64,000 nt of DNA, taken from positions 10,067,915-10,131,914 of the forward strand of contig CM067315.1 in the NCBI GenBank assembly GCA_034231615.1, written 5' to 3'. Shown in pieces: positions 1 to 14,731 of this stretch. Under the pieces are notes generated by a model, which made no database searches, was not told the origin of the DNA, and worked only from the letters and a program-made list of their open reading frames with translations. The stretch's first letter is position 1. Every line of letters starts with the position of its first letter. Made by a program: the position numbers and the translations under genes. The DNA is from Meghimatium bilineatum (taxonomy: Eukaryota > Mollusca > Gastropoda > Stylommatophora > Philomycidae).

Positions 1-171
1 ATCCATAAGAATTTCACTAAAAAGGACTTCATTTCTATTCGATGTGCAATAATTGTTCTAATTTTTGTTAAAATAATTGCCATTATTTTCCATCTTTTTT
101 TGCACATGAGCATGATGGAAAGGAAGCTAGATTTGCTCGCAGTGTTGCCACTCTTATTCCCCATAAGAAAA

Positions 172-277
172 CGGATGTGTTGGGCCATTCACACAAATAG
201 ATGGTGACACAACACTAACCTGCTACAAGAAAACTCCATTGGGAGTTTGAGAATGAACGCTGAAGAAGAAGCGAAAA
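172..277 (-). repeat. Dispersed repeat R1, inverted partial copy
   Basis: Complement of R1: contains GAAAACGGATGTGTTGGGCC and GGGAGTTTGAGAATGAACGC TGAAGAAGAAG in that order. R1 is about 150 bp and occurs at least seven times in the window; no coding content or pol III boxes seen. Confidence 0.7.
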
Positions 278-400
278 AAGCTAAACATTCTGCATAACAT
301 TGCCAATGCAATGTTATAAAAGGAATGTATTTTGAGAGATACGTGAATTTAAGAAGAACATTTCATGGGTTTAATAGTAGTTTTATGTTAATATTTTCAG

Positions 401-450
401 AGGAAAAGGAACAATTCAGATGTTACAGGCAGGACATTGGTGATACAATG
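401..450 (+). CDS. IPO13: IPO13 exon a (first in window)
   Basis: Acceptor TATTTTCAG before 401, donor GTAAGT at 451. The first two bases complete a codon from an exon outside the window. The frame reads EKEQFRCYRQDIGDTM, close to the vertebrate importin-13 stretch that begins EKEQFRIYR. It ends in phase 0. Confidence 0.9.
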
Positions 451-3400
451 GTAAGTTGCCCTGTTTAGCACTCTTCTCTTTGGAAGAGTGAGGTTCTAGT
501 CAATCTTAATTTGATAGATACTAGAAATGGTCAGCAAAGATAAAGGAGTGGCAAAGCCAGATTTACTTTCATCTCTCTGCCCAAAATTGAAAATGAGGAA
601 TGATTAGCAGATCTTAATTTCACAGATCATTTGTGTCTTTAAGGCTTTAGTCATTTGTGGTGACCATTTTCTCCATGGTCTAGTGGTTTTCACACGCTTC
701 CAGACTACCGACAGATAGCATGCCACAAATGGTCATGACACATAGACATAACGGTTATAAAACCAGAGGCAGACCATGTAAAAGATGGATGACAGAAATC
801 AAAGAAGCCACAGGAACAAGCTGACAAACAGGGCACAAGAAGGCCATCTCCAGAGAACTCTTCCACCCCCTGGCGCCACAAGGTAAACAAGGGTCACAGC
901 ATATAGAATAGATATAGATTTTCTCTATGTTCATCTTTCAAAGTACTGAGCCCTTAGGCAACTGCACATGAAACATTGCGTGACTTGTGACTGGGTCTTC
1001 ATTCATTAGCACTTAATTTTGCCTCTGCCTTTGCTGTGTTAAGACCCAAAAGGGAAAAAAAATAATAGCAACACTGTTATCTCCAGTGCATGTTGTAAAA
1101 GGTGACTAAGGAGACTGGAGGAATGCTAGTTGTCCCATCCCATAGAAAGTCCGTGACCCAGAAGCCAAGCTGAAGTCAGATGTGTCAGACTGAAAGACAC
1201 ATCACAACCAAGCTGTAAACCATGACAAAAGACCAGACTATGACCTAATCTGCAGTAGTATGAGAACACAGGAGATATATGAGTATAATAAATTCTTTTC
1301 GTATAAGAGAAACTAGAAATATCCTCGCATTCCTTTATGTCTTTCATCACCTTTAATTATCTCGCATCACCATACTTTTCTTTCTCACATTATCTTACCT
1401 TATTTACATTATCTTACCTTTCTTGCACTACCCTTACCATTCTTACATTATCCTAACCTTCTTGCACTACCCTTACCATTCTTACATTATCTTATCTTTC
1501 TTGTACTACCCTTACCATTCTTACATTATCTTACCTTTCTTGCACTACCCTTACCATTCTTACATTATCTTACCTTTCTTGCACTACCCTTACCATTCTT
1601 ACATTATCTTACCTTTCTTGCACTACCCTTACCATTCTTACATTATCTTACCTTTCTTGCACTACCCTTACCATTCTTACATTATCTTACCTTTCTTGCA
1701 CTACCCTTACCATTCTTACATTATCTTACCTTTCTTGCACTACCCATACCATTCTTACATTATCTTACCTTTCTTGCACTACCCTTACCATTCTTACATT
1801 ATCTTACCTTTCTTGCACTGCCCTTACCATTCTTACATTATCTTACCTTTCTTGCACTGCCCTTACCATTCTTACATTATCTTACCTTTCTTGCACTACC
1901 CTTACCATTCTTACATTATCTTACCTTTCTTGCACTACCTTTATATTTTTTGCACTACCTTTATATATTTTTTTTGCATTACTGTACCTTTATTACATTA
2001 CCTTTCTCCCACTACCCTTACCTTTCTTGTATTATCTTACTTTTCTCCCATTATCCTTATCTTTCTTACATTATCTTACCTTACTTACATTATCTTACCT
2101 TTCTTGCATCACAATTGTGACAATCGGGGCCTGGACTTTTAGTTGAGGATGCAAAGAATACAGCCTGTGTCTTCTTTCCATGCATGTTGTAGGAGGTGAC
2201 TAAGAAAAGTTTGGAGATAGGCTGACAATCTGTTACCTGTGAAAAATTCATTGTCACATCTTGTCTTAATTTCTTAATTTTGTCTTCTGTCAAATAATAC
2301 CTATGGATGACAGAGAGATGCAGGCTAGCGGACATTCTACCTTTGTGTTTTTTGTGGCACACTCCTACATGAAGGGGAATGCTAGATGTGCCACCACTGC
2401 GGATGTGTCAACATATCTGTCATAAGAATGATGAGATAGTTAGTCTAGAAGTGTGTGCTGTGTTCCTGGCAGGACGTGGGGTTTCTGGCTCATTGGAATA
2501 CCTCCCTTCAGGAACTAAACATTGTATAAACCCCGTTATATAACCATGCCTTTAAGAATACCTTATACAAATCTGGGTTTCACCTCAGTTATACATCTGA
2601 GAAAAACCTGTGCTTTTGTCAGAAAGACAATGGGTTGTCAAAAGTCTTCTTCATCTTCAGTCAGATATCAGGTTACAGCGCCAATAGCCTCAATTAATTG
2701 TGTGATTCGCTTCAAGATCATCCATAGAACCTCACAGGTCAGAAAGTAGTACCATCTCAGTAGGCCATATTTTCTCCCTCACTTCTTGGTAAAGTTGACA
2801 GGCATGAAGAATGTGTTCTGCCGTCTCTGGGCTCAGTCCACAGTTGCACAGGTCTGTCTCGCCAATCTTCAGCTTTCGGAACATGTGATTCTCAGTCTGT
2901 TGTGACCAGTTCGTAGTCTGAAAATGATGGTTTGTTCCTTGCGTGACATTTGATGGTAGGGGTCATTTGGTTCTGCAGTTGGGTGCATCTACTTCCATTT
3001 TTCTTATATTCTGCTTTTATCATAGTCTAACATTCATAGTACATATTATCACTTTCTATTTGCTCTAGAGATCCCCCTTTCCTTGCCAGGAGATCAGCTT
3101 TTTCGTTTCCAGGTATGCCACAGTGACCAGAGATCCACTGCAGTACTGTTTCTTTGGTAGTACTGCTGAGGTGTAGTAAGCAGGCCACAAGTTCATTTAT
3201 GCTCATGTTCTTTGGATCTTTCAATCCCTGCAATACTGACTGCATCTGTTAGAAAGACTACATGTCTGTTGTGACTCTGCAAGCAATTTATGAGCATTTT
3301 GGCTGCCTCTATTATGGCTTTCATTTCTGCTTTGAAATTTATGGAATGTTTGCCTGTGGGTATGGATTTTTCTATTTCTTTTCCATCTGGTGTTACTATA

Positions 3401-6400
3401 TATATTCCCGATCCTCCATCTGTATATGCATGTGTCCATATATCCTTTGAGTATGCTTTTTTCTGTATGTGATTCTTAGTTGTCTCTTTTAGTACTTGTA
3501 TCGTAGTTTCTGTTTTTGAAAAAATGCTTGGTATATTGTCATAATTTTTAGAAGATGGTACTGCTAGTAGAACATAATGGAAAATAATACTCACGTGGAA
3601 GACAGGTAATGAAGTCCTACTGAATGACGACTAAAACACTACACACTATCACTAACGGATGTAAATATGGTACATACAACAAAACAAAACACAGAATATA
3701 ATCTACAAATGACAATACACAGGACAAAGTCGATGTTTCGGACCAATAAGCCTTTTTCAAGATACGGACATAACATACAAACATAAAAAAACCACAAGTA
3801 GAAATGAATGCATATCCGAGTGAAATGTGGTAGCTAGATAGATACCGGAAGCATACGAACAGGAAGTACACAAAGACGATAATACAGGTGGAACGAGAGG
3901 AACAAAACGATGACGTAACAAAGACCAATACAACCGAGAACTAAGCGAAAGAGTGGTCGGAATTGAGTCCAAATGGCTTGATGGTACCCAACTCGAAAAT
4001 GAGACGATTTTCAAGGGCGTACCTAGATCTATCATCGGTGGTGCAGGATCTGATGGCAGTGACCTGAATGTCAAGGACACCACGGTGGCCATCGCCGTTA
4101 AAGTGATTGGCCACAGGAGTGGGTGTTCTGTGTTTGATAGCATGCAAGTGGTTACAGAAGCGGTCGCTCAGTCTAAGGCCAGTCTCACGATATACTGCTT
4201 ACCACAGCGTTACATATGATCACGTAAATAACATTAGGGGATTCACATGTAAAGGCCTCATCGATGGAGAAACTGGCCTTGGGGAATGAGATGGAGCGCA
4301 TCTGAACCACATAAGGACATGTGAAACAATGACCGCGTGAGCACCGCACGGTACCAAAATGGTCAGGTGCAGAGGACCTGAGGTGGCTGTGGACCAAGAT
4401 GTCCTTCAGATTTTTGTCACGCCTATAGGCCACCAGAGGTAATTTGTGGAAAGCATCACGGGTGTCAGAATCAGACTGGAGAAGGGAATAATGTTTAAGT
4501 AGAATGCGACGGACAGTCGAGTTATGGAGATGGAAGGTAAGAACCAGTTTAACCCTATCAGAGGAGGAGGAAGAACACTGGGAATTATTCAAGGTATCAA
4601 GGCGAGATAGCTGGCATACACGGAGCCAAGCCAATGAAAGAATGCTGTCAGGGAATGAGCGTCTACGAAAGAACTCCATCATCTCAGAGGATTTGTCGAG
4701 AAAATCGTCGTCGTCGCTACATAAGCGACGAAGGCAAAGAATCTGTGAGTAAGGTAGAGAGTTACGACAGGCGGGAGGATGAGAAGAAGTGTAGAGCAGA
4801 AAGCCATGTGCATCAGTGGGTTTGTAGTAGACTGATGTGCTGAGGTATAGGGGATGAATAGTGACAATGATGTCCAGGAAATGGAGAGTTGGTGGAAATG
4901 GTAAATGTGAATTTAATAGCGGGGTTGAAATTGTTGATGAAGTTGATGAAGCGAGACAGTTCTGCTGCTGTCATGTCAGTAATGCCTATCCCATCATCAA
5001 TGTATCTGTGGAAAAGAGATGGGAATGGGCTATCGTAGGTAGACCAAACTAGATGTTCTAGATGTCCCATGAAAAGACAGGCATAGCTAGGCCCCATCTT
5101 AGTGCCCATGGCCACACCACTGATCTGATCGAAAAAATGTCCATCGAATTCAAAAGAGTTGAGTGTGAGCACCAGTTCAGCAAGGCGGATAAGGGTTGGA
5201 GTAGATACAGAAGGATGCGGACTCTTGTCAAGAAAGAACTGCAACGCCCTAAGACCATCGGCATGTGGTATAGACGTGTACAGAGAGTAAACATCAAGCA
5301 AGAACAGACGATAGGTGCGATCAGAAGACAAATGCACAGGAGAAAAAATGGTGAGAGCATGCTTGGTGTCTTTCAAGATTGAAGGCAGTGCCTCGACTAA
5401 GGGCTGCAAAATACTGTCGAGGAAGTCAGAGATGCGCTCTGTAGGACAAGAGCAAGCTGAGACAATAGGTCTGCCAGGATTCAATTCCTTGTGTATTTTG
5501 GGCAGCATGTAGAAGACAGGTCTGCCTAAACAGCTTTTATCGATGCAAAGAGCCATGGCAGTAGTGGGAAGGTGGTTGTCCTGGATGAGGGTGTTCACAG
5601 TGTTGTTGACCACTTTCTGGTTAGATACCGTCGAGTCTGATGTGCGAGCAGTGTAGAAAGAGGAGTTAGAGAGTTGTTGGTGGCCCTCCTGGAGGTAAAG
5701 GTCCTTGCGCCACACAACAACGGCCCCACCCTTATCCATAATTTTTGGGAAGTTGTTCCTGTCCCAGGTTGGATATGTGTTAAAGGTGTTTAGTGGTTTT
5801 AGGTTTGCAGATCTGTATCTGTAATTTCAGAAACTGTTTAGTGGAGTGTATATCTACCTCTTTTGAGTCTCTTTTATAAGTCTGCTTATAGTCTTTGGTT
5901 CATTTGATGACTCTCCAAACATTTGAACTTTGCATACTGTGTGAGGATTTTTTCATTTGGCTGTCAACAGTTATATAAGGAATTATTTCATCATCATCAC
6001 CTTTGTTGCAATTTACTAGACTCATTGCCTTTAGAAACTAATGCATTATGTGGTTATTTCATCAGTAACGTACCAAAAAGCTTATGTTAAACTGTCTCCA
6101 GATGTACTCCTACAGTATTCTAGGTGAAGATTTGTTAGCACAGCTGGTCAACTGTCTGGTCTCATTAGTTGACAAATATAAACATGGAGATCAGGAGTGG
6201 CAGGTAAGAACAACCAAATATTTCTACTGGTATACAAATAATTCGGTACTATCCCAAAATAAGGTACTACCTTCACACATTTCATAAAATCTGCGCTGAT
6301 CCACAATTTTGTGTAGTTTTGTGACATCATTTACTGCCTGTTTAGTCCTGTACAAATTGGCTACCGTAATTGTAAGTTTGTTAGAGATGTACTTCTGTTA

Positions 6401-9400
6401 CAGTCGCAACGACTGTTGCCGGATGTGATGATTTTCGCACTACACACTGAGAGCCTCTCCTCCTGCATGCCGTTCACTGAGAGACCCACACATACCATCC
6501 TAAAATAAATATCTCAACCCAGAACCACTGATTGGTAATTATAGACCGATTAGACAAGGGAAATAATTTACTGGGAAAATTGCCCGAATTTTGTTTCGCT
6601 TCCAGCAAAAAAAGTAGATCCTTATTTAGGGATTGAACCAATAATTCTGATATACTGGCAAAGTTAGGTTTGTAAAAAAACATATACTGGGTAAAACAGC
6701 TGTTCTTAACATCGGCACAAATTGCTGACCACAAAATGGTAATTATTTGGAGATGACTTGGAGAACTATATTAATATTTGGAGATGACTTGGAGAACTAT
6801 ATTAATATTTGGAGATGACTTGGAGAACTATATTAATATTTGGAGATGATTTGGAGATCTATATTAATATTTGGAGATGACTTGGGAGATCTATATTAAT
6901 ATTTGGAGATGACTTGGAGAACTATATTAATATTTGGAGATGACTTGGAGAACTATATTAATATTTGGAGATGACTTGGGAGATCTATATTAATATTTGG
7001 AGATGACTTGGAGATCTATATTAATATTTGGAGATGACTTGGGAGATCTATATTAATATTTGGAGATCTATATTAATATTTGGAGATGACTTGGAGAACT
7101 ATATTAATATTTGGAGATGACTTGGGAGATCGTATTAATAATCATTGATAAAATTAGACTAATCTTTTAGGTTCTAGGAAGCCACATAAATTTCGTGAAA
7201 AAAAAAAAAAGGTTGAGAACCACTCATGTAAGTTTTTTTTTCTGTATGTAAGATCAAGGCTAACCATTTCATCATCAGTCATAATATTGTGTTGAGTGTA
7301 GACCTGCACGTAACATTTCTATGTTGTCTTTTACAATAGTCAAAGTAAATTAGGTTTTGGTGAGGAAGCACATTCAGTATTAATATGTTTTTGATATTAC
7401 TCCTCCATTGACAGCTTTGTTTATGAATTTATTTCAGAGTGTGGAAGCAATCCTGTTTGTATTCTCTTCTGTCTCAGAGAATGTTTCGCCCGATGAGCAG
7501 GTTCATGTTCCGAAATTGTTCTCTCAAATCATTGAAATTCCATTTGCAAACTCTCAGCAGATATCAACCGCACTTAACATGATAGGTAAGAACTTTTATT
7601 TTCAATATTATCATTATTAAATATTTCATCTAGGAAATACTTTTTATAATTGATTGTGTTATTGTACTGTATGGCTGTGAGAGTTGGACACTTCTTTTGC
7701 GTTTGTTCTCAAACTCCTGGAGATTAGCAGGTCCGGAGAAGGGAAAACAGTTTGCCATGATTTACAGCTCAGCTACGATATGCCTTTTGTCCTAACACAT
7801 TTAACTTCAGAATTGCTCATGGGTTACTTTGATCTACTATCGAATTGGACAGCATAAAACATGAGAAAAAACTCACATTATGAACAGTTTAAATCTCTTA
7901 ATATCAGAGGCTTTTATAGAAGGTCTGGAGAAGGGAAAACGATGTGCCATGATTTACAACTTAGCTGCGATATGTCTTTTGGTCTAACACACTTCTAGAT
8001 AGGTCTAGATCTGTCTTTATCACTTTCTCACACGTCCCGTATCACACACACACACACACAAACAAAACTTACACCAATATATGCAGAATTCAATTCTTTA
8101 TTTATATGTGCAAATGTTATTTAAATATCTCTAACAACAAAAAAGTTATCACGATTTCAAAACAGCCACCAACGATTACGTAACATGTCCAAAAACTAAT
8201 TCAGCGGCAGGAGAGAAATTACATAATTGTAAACACAGCATTCCTAAGGTAAACATATATGCATAAAACATCATGCGAAATGTACAAAAAGACCCACATT
8301 ATGAACAGCTTAATATCAGAGGCCATGCAATTTCAGAAATTAGGTAAATTACGTGTGCAGATGACACAGCCCTAATATCAAGAAGCCCTACAGACTTAGA
8401 ACACATGATTACGTTAAACATCTTAGTGAGGTTCAATATCTTTTCTTCAGATGATAAAAATAACACATATCAATAGAGATGGACACATTTTCTGCACCTA
8501 CAATAGGCATTGACAAATAACAACTAGAAAATGTCAACAACTTTGAATATATCAGGTCACCCATTAACATCAAATGAAATTGTTCAGCAGAGATTAGCAA
8601 TGGCCGACAAAAAACATGAAAAATCTGTGGCAAACACAGGCAAACACAATAACAAAGTCACAACTATTATCTCTATTTTTCCAGTGACAACATATAGTTG
8701 AGAGACTTGTTGCTTTATATTCCATTCTATTATACACTCTTGACAAATCTTGTCACTATTGTTTCATCACTATCTGAAGGTAGAAATTTATGATCAGTGC
8801 GACTGTGTCCACTGACCAGCTTCTAAACATCTTTTACAAATGTTGTTGGTATGTTAAGAAGAGAGAACAAACTAAGATGGCTGCTATCAGTATCATTGTA
8901 AGAGACTCACTATAGAAATCTGAATAATCTGTGGCCATCTGTCTTGGTAGTGAGATCAGCTGTGTTTAGACAAGAGTTAACCCAGAAGACTTGTGTGACA
9001 ATGTAGGAGTCAAGCAGCAAAAAAAAAAAAAAGAAAGTAACAAAGAAAATCCAGTGGCACATGCACTGGGTTATCATCTACAGGTTCTGGGCTCAAGTTA
9101 CAGAGCAATCACTCTTAAAGTCTGTACAAATGTATGTCCGACTTGCACATTTGGGAAAGATAAATACAGCAAAGAAGATCACTGATCATTCACTTTAAAA
9201 AACAGACTTAGTAATGTGTGGTAGGCTATACTTCTCACCACTATAGCATAATTATTCAATCTGGCTACCATCACCTTTTTAGTCTATGTTACTCCCTAAA
9301 AAATTTTAATAATTTCCCTTGAGAGTTTTATCATTCAATTATTTTGTGTTTTTTTAAATGTTAACTAAGATTCTTATTTTGTGTTTGCTGTTATTATTCT

Positions 9401-12400
9401 TTGTAGGGTCTTTCGCAGAATGGATGCAGTGGCATCCGGAGACGTTGAGCTATGTGTTGCCTCTTGTGCTACAGGGCATCAGGAACCCTGAGGTGGGCAC
9501 AGCAGCGACCATAGCATTGAAAGATATTACACGAGAAAACCTCTCAAATATACAAGTGTATGCACATCAGATACTAATGGCTTGTCAGGTTGTATAAACA
9601 GCGTTTGCAGCTGTGTTTATATTCTTTGTTATTTTCTGATGGTTTGTTATCGATTTGATATTTTTACTTTTGTTATGTGTATTTTGTGTGCTGTTCTTTT
9701 CTGAAATTGTTTTTGTGTTTATTTTGTATCATAATTTTCAGAAATTTTATGTTTATTTTGTGTCCATATATTATGAAATATTTTTTGAATGTGTTTGTTT
9801 TCTATTGTGTTTTTTGAAATTTGTGTTCTTTGTTTTTTTTTTTCTTTCTGTGCCAGTAATTTCTGTCTAGTATTTAGAACATATATTACTAAATAAATAA
9901 ATGTCACTGCTAACTTGCATTTTAAACATTTGTTTCTGCTTCATGAAGAGTTGAATTTAATCGTATACTTTTTTTATTTATTCCACAGAGCACATTTGAG
10001 GCCAATGTTTTAAAGGTATTATTATTCATCTTGATATAGTCATCCTTCCTTGTTTCATTTCATTATAAACATGGGATAAATTGAGCATTGTAAAACTTGC
10101 TTTAAATCATTAATGTGTTATAGCAGTGGGTGGTTTCAAAGTCTTCTTCTTCAGCGTTCATTCTCAAACTCCCGCTGGATCTCTGTCTTACTAGATTTCC
10201 AGCAGGATGTAGTCCAGAGAATGGAAATGCGTTGTGTCGCCGTTTTATTTGCACCAATGATCTGACACATCCGTCTTCGGCGAGGTTTCATAGTTTGATT
10301 TGCATGTTTGCTATTCTCATGATGTTACAAATATTCTACGTTAATATATGGCTCAGAAACATGGACAATGAACAAACAGCTAGAAGACAGAATTAAAGCC
10401 TTTGTTAATTGGATATAGAAGAATAGGGAGAATTTCTTGGAAATAGAAGAAAACAAACAAATGGTTTCTGACAACACTTCATGTGAAAAAGCATTATTGA
10501 AGAAAATAAAAGTCAAATACATAAGGCATTTTGAACATATTTAAAGACAGGACACCTTGTTGAAGATCTTACTTGAGGGTAGAGTTGAGGGGTAATCAGT
10601 GTAATCAGATTATATAGGAAATCCTTTTCAGCAAAATAATTATTAATTGTGATTCTGATGATGAGAAATTCTTGGGAATTACATTTGTTTTCAAAGTAGA
10701 TTTAATAACAGGTTGGTTTCATTATGAAATGACACACTGGACAAGCATGGACAGAATATATTGACATCATGGACTACAGACACTAGGCCTAGGCCTAGAG
10801 AACGATGGATCAAACAAGATTAGTGACATGTACATTTTATTTGTGTTTACAGGTGATATGATGTTAGTTTGGTTGTGAAACAACATAAATACAATAGGCC
10901 TAGATATGTAGAATAATTTTATGAACTAAAATAATAATTTTCAGACAAGTATAATGTTAGTAAAAAAAGATTTATCCAAATCCCCCCCCCCCCCCCCTTA
11001 AAAAAAAGTCTGTACAACGTTCAAATATATCATATACATACCAATAAAAAATACATCATTAAATTCAGTATTTAAACCTTTAATTCCATTTATAGCATGC
11101 CACAAATGGCCATGACACATAGACATAACGGTTATAAAGCCAGAGGCAGACCATGTAAAAGATGGATCACAGAAATCAAAGAAGCCACAGGAACAAGCTT
11201 ACAAACAGCGCACAAGAAGCTATCTCCAGAGAACTCTTCCACCCCTGACGCCGCACGGCAAACAAGGGACACAGCGTATAGATATAGAATTCCATTAAAA
11301 AAATATTGTAAAAAAAAAAATTAAACATATTCTTGTCTGCAGCAGGTCAACTTGCTCAGAATCCTCAAAGAAGAATGTTCTGAAAAGAATGTCATAAATT
11401 AATAAGTGATTTCACCAAATTAATAAGTGATTTCAACAAATTAATAAGTGATTTCACCAAAATAATAAATGGTTTCACCAAAATAATAAGTGATTTCACC
11501 AAATTAATAAGTGATTTCACCAAATTAATAAGTGATTTCACCAAAATAATAAATGATTTCACCAAATTAATAAGTGATTTCACCAAAATAATAAGTGATT
11601 TCACCAAAATAATAAGTGATTTCACCAAAATAATAAGTGATTTCACCAAAATAATAAGTGATTTCACCAAAATAATAAGTGATTTCAAGCAACCACATAG
11701 AATGTGAATCCAAATACACTAAAATGTCTGCTACAACTTTCGACATCTTTCTGTTTATCCATAGTCCAGAGACCTGCTTCGACTCATGTCCAGTGTCGGC
11801 CATGTTTTGTCTGTGATGCCTTCCAGTGAAATCATGCAGTACTTAGACGCAATGATAGTTCCTCACATGCAGCACTTGGACGCACTAGCAGCACTTGAAG
11901 TAAGTATCTTGTAAAATAACACCTCTTTTTTGTCCGTGATCAGAGTCCAATGCAGATATCAATAGTCATCCAACCGTGTACAGCCTCGTCGTGCAGTGTA
12001 GCAATAAACTTCAAACTCATTTGATCTGCAGTCATCCTTTGTAAGATACTCTATGAACGTTTCATAGATCTCATATTTGATCTGCAGTCATCCTTTGTAA
12101 GATACTCTATGAACGTTTCATAGATCTCATATTTGATCTGCAGTCATCCTTTGTAAGATACTCTATGAAGGTTTCGTAGATCTCATATTTGATCTGCAGT
12201 CATCCTTTGTAAGATACTCTATGAAGGTTTCGTAGATCTCATATTTGATCTGCAGTCATCCTTTGTAAGATACTCTATGAAGGTTTCGTAGATCTCATTT
12301 GAGTTTTTTTTACAGTTCTTCACCATATTCTCTTTGAGTTGGCCTCTTTGTGATCTCACTCTGTGGTATTTGATACCTGCATAATGGAACATGGGACATT

Positions 12401-14665
12401 CCCATAAGTGCTCCGCTCTCCATTCATCAGCTATCCAAGAGTATGTAGACTCAAAATCCAAGTCAGATGTTGATTATGAGATCTCTAACTGTCCAGAAAG
12501 TGTACACTTTCTCCCCTCGCCTTGTGGTTATCTTCATATCTATCATTCTGTGCATGTGTACATTATCACCTCCAGCATCATCACTCTGTAACAAATCAAT
12601 GATAGGCCTTATGTGGTCAGCCCTATCTCTCTTCAAAAATGTCAATTGCATTACGATTTTTTTCTTCTTTCATTCACTTGAAACATGTCTATATCTGTAA
12701 TTCTGTCTCCTTAATAAAACTCACTGTCTTTTGTAGTTCATACAGTGTCCCATAGAGCTTTGATTCCAGTGTTGTTTCCTCTGGCCAATATGTCTGCCTC
12801 AGCGTTTCATGTTCAGAACACTCTTGAAGTATATGTTTGGCACTCTGTGCTGCCTGTCCACATGTACATATGGCCGTATTGCCAATCTTGAACTTTGTAT
12901 ACATGTGGCTGCGGAGTCGGTTGTGTCCTGTTCTGAGGCGTAGAATTATAACTTGTTCTGATCTGTTCATAATGTGATAGTCATCTTGTGTTGGTGTTTG
13001 TGGCTTTCTTATTGACTTGATCATCTGTTTTTTTCTGATGGTAGGTGATTGGTACATCTGGTTGGTCTTCGGCAGCACCTTCCTTAGCCAGTTGGTCTGC
13101 TTTTTCATTTTCTGGTATTCCACAGTGAGAGGGAACCCACTGCATGGTTACCCTATACTGGTAAGACAATTCATTAAGTAGTTTTTGCAAGTCTTTTAGT
13201 TTTCCAGACTGGAGAGCTTGAAGCACTGACCTTGCTTCTGTCAGGAATACCACAGGCTGTAGGCCAGAGTTGGAGTTCAGCAGTTTTTTAATTGCCACAT
13301 TAATTGCCTGGATTTCTGCATCATAATTATTGCAGAATTTCCCTGTTGGTGTTCTGATTGTATCTTCATTACAATATTACTTATGTGGTCAGCCCTATAT
13401 CTCTTCAAAAATCTGAATGGCATTACGATATTACTTATGTGGAACACAAGCTCGACTAGCTTTCAGATTATAGGTTGATGGTACGAAAAAATACAAATAA
13501 CAGTATACAAGACATTTTCAATGTTTCAACTTTAAAGTCTTTTACAAGAAAATTCACGAATGAACAAATAGTAAAAATAATGGCACTATCACAAAAGTAT
13601 TCGACATCAGACATTTAGCAGCAGAGACATCCAAGGTAACGATAATTGCTGATATTGGACATGTTTCATATTATAATTGCTGATATTGTGAAGTGTTGAC
13701 AGCCTACAAAAATATTAGTATTCAACAGAAAATAATAGCATTTATTTTCTCACAAGAAACACATTGGAACAATATTATGTCATCTGTAAATAACCAATAC
13801 TTTGTATGGAAGCACATTGGCACATTCTTTTCAATTCATTGACTGTTTGCCTAAAAGAACCTAATATTGATGTGTTATATGACATTGTTGTCATGTTATT
13901 AGTAAATGTTACAAAATTAGTTAAGCAGTGTTGCCATGCTTTGAGCAAGAGTTTGAAAAATTTTTCTTTGTGTATGCTGTCTTCTTCTTCTTTAGCGTTC
14001 ATTCTCAAACTCCCACTGGTTCTCTCTTGTAGCAGGATAATAGTCCTCTAGATTTCCAGCAGGATGTAATCCAGAGAATGAAAATGTGTTTGTCACCAAT
14101 ATATTTTGTGACAAATGCCTGACACATCCATCTTCCTCGGTCTTTGTGTATATATGAATGTCATATATATCTTTGTGTGTGTGTGTGTGTATATATATAT
14201 ATAATTTGTATTTGTCCAGCCGTGTCCATCTAACCGAGCCGATGTTCATACTACTGTCAACATCTTTGCCTGGCTGTTTGGATCATTAGATACTGAAGTT
14301 GAAGGTGGGGATGAGGAAGAGCAGCAACATCACCAGCATAGGAGACAGCAACAGCAAGACCCAGCTGATCCAAAGCCTGTGAGCATTTTCATCAAAGTTA
14401 ATTATTCATTTATTTCCATATTCTCTGATTCTCTCTTTATAATTTATGATATAGTTGGTTGTCATTATACATTATTTTCAATATATCACACAAATTCATC
14501 TGGAAAAAAGTTCTAAAGTATTCACGAATATACCCACAAATTCATGTTAATATTCTATATTCCATGGGTGAGGCCATATTGGAATGATGTATCAAAGATG
14601 AGCTTTTAGTAATACTATCACTGAAATCTCATATAAAATGTGACTAACGACAATTGGTCACCAAG

Positions 14666-14731
<66 letters not shown>

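Noticed and set aside
1-400. Earlier IPO13 exon
   Set aside because: Only repeat R1 and AT-rich sequence are visible, and no segment matches the preceding part of importin-13.
1423-2142. 239-codon frame with HYPYHSYIILPFL repeats
   Set aside because: By-product of a 39-bp minisatellite; no conserved domain or promoter.
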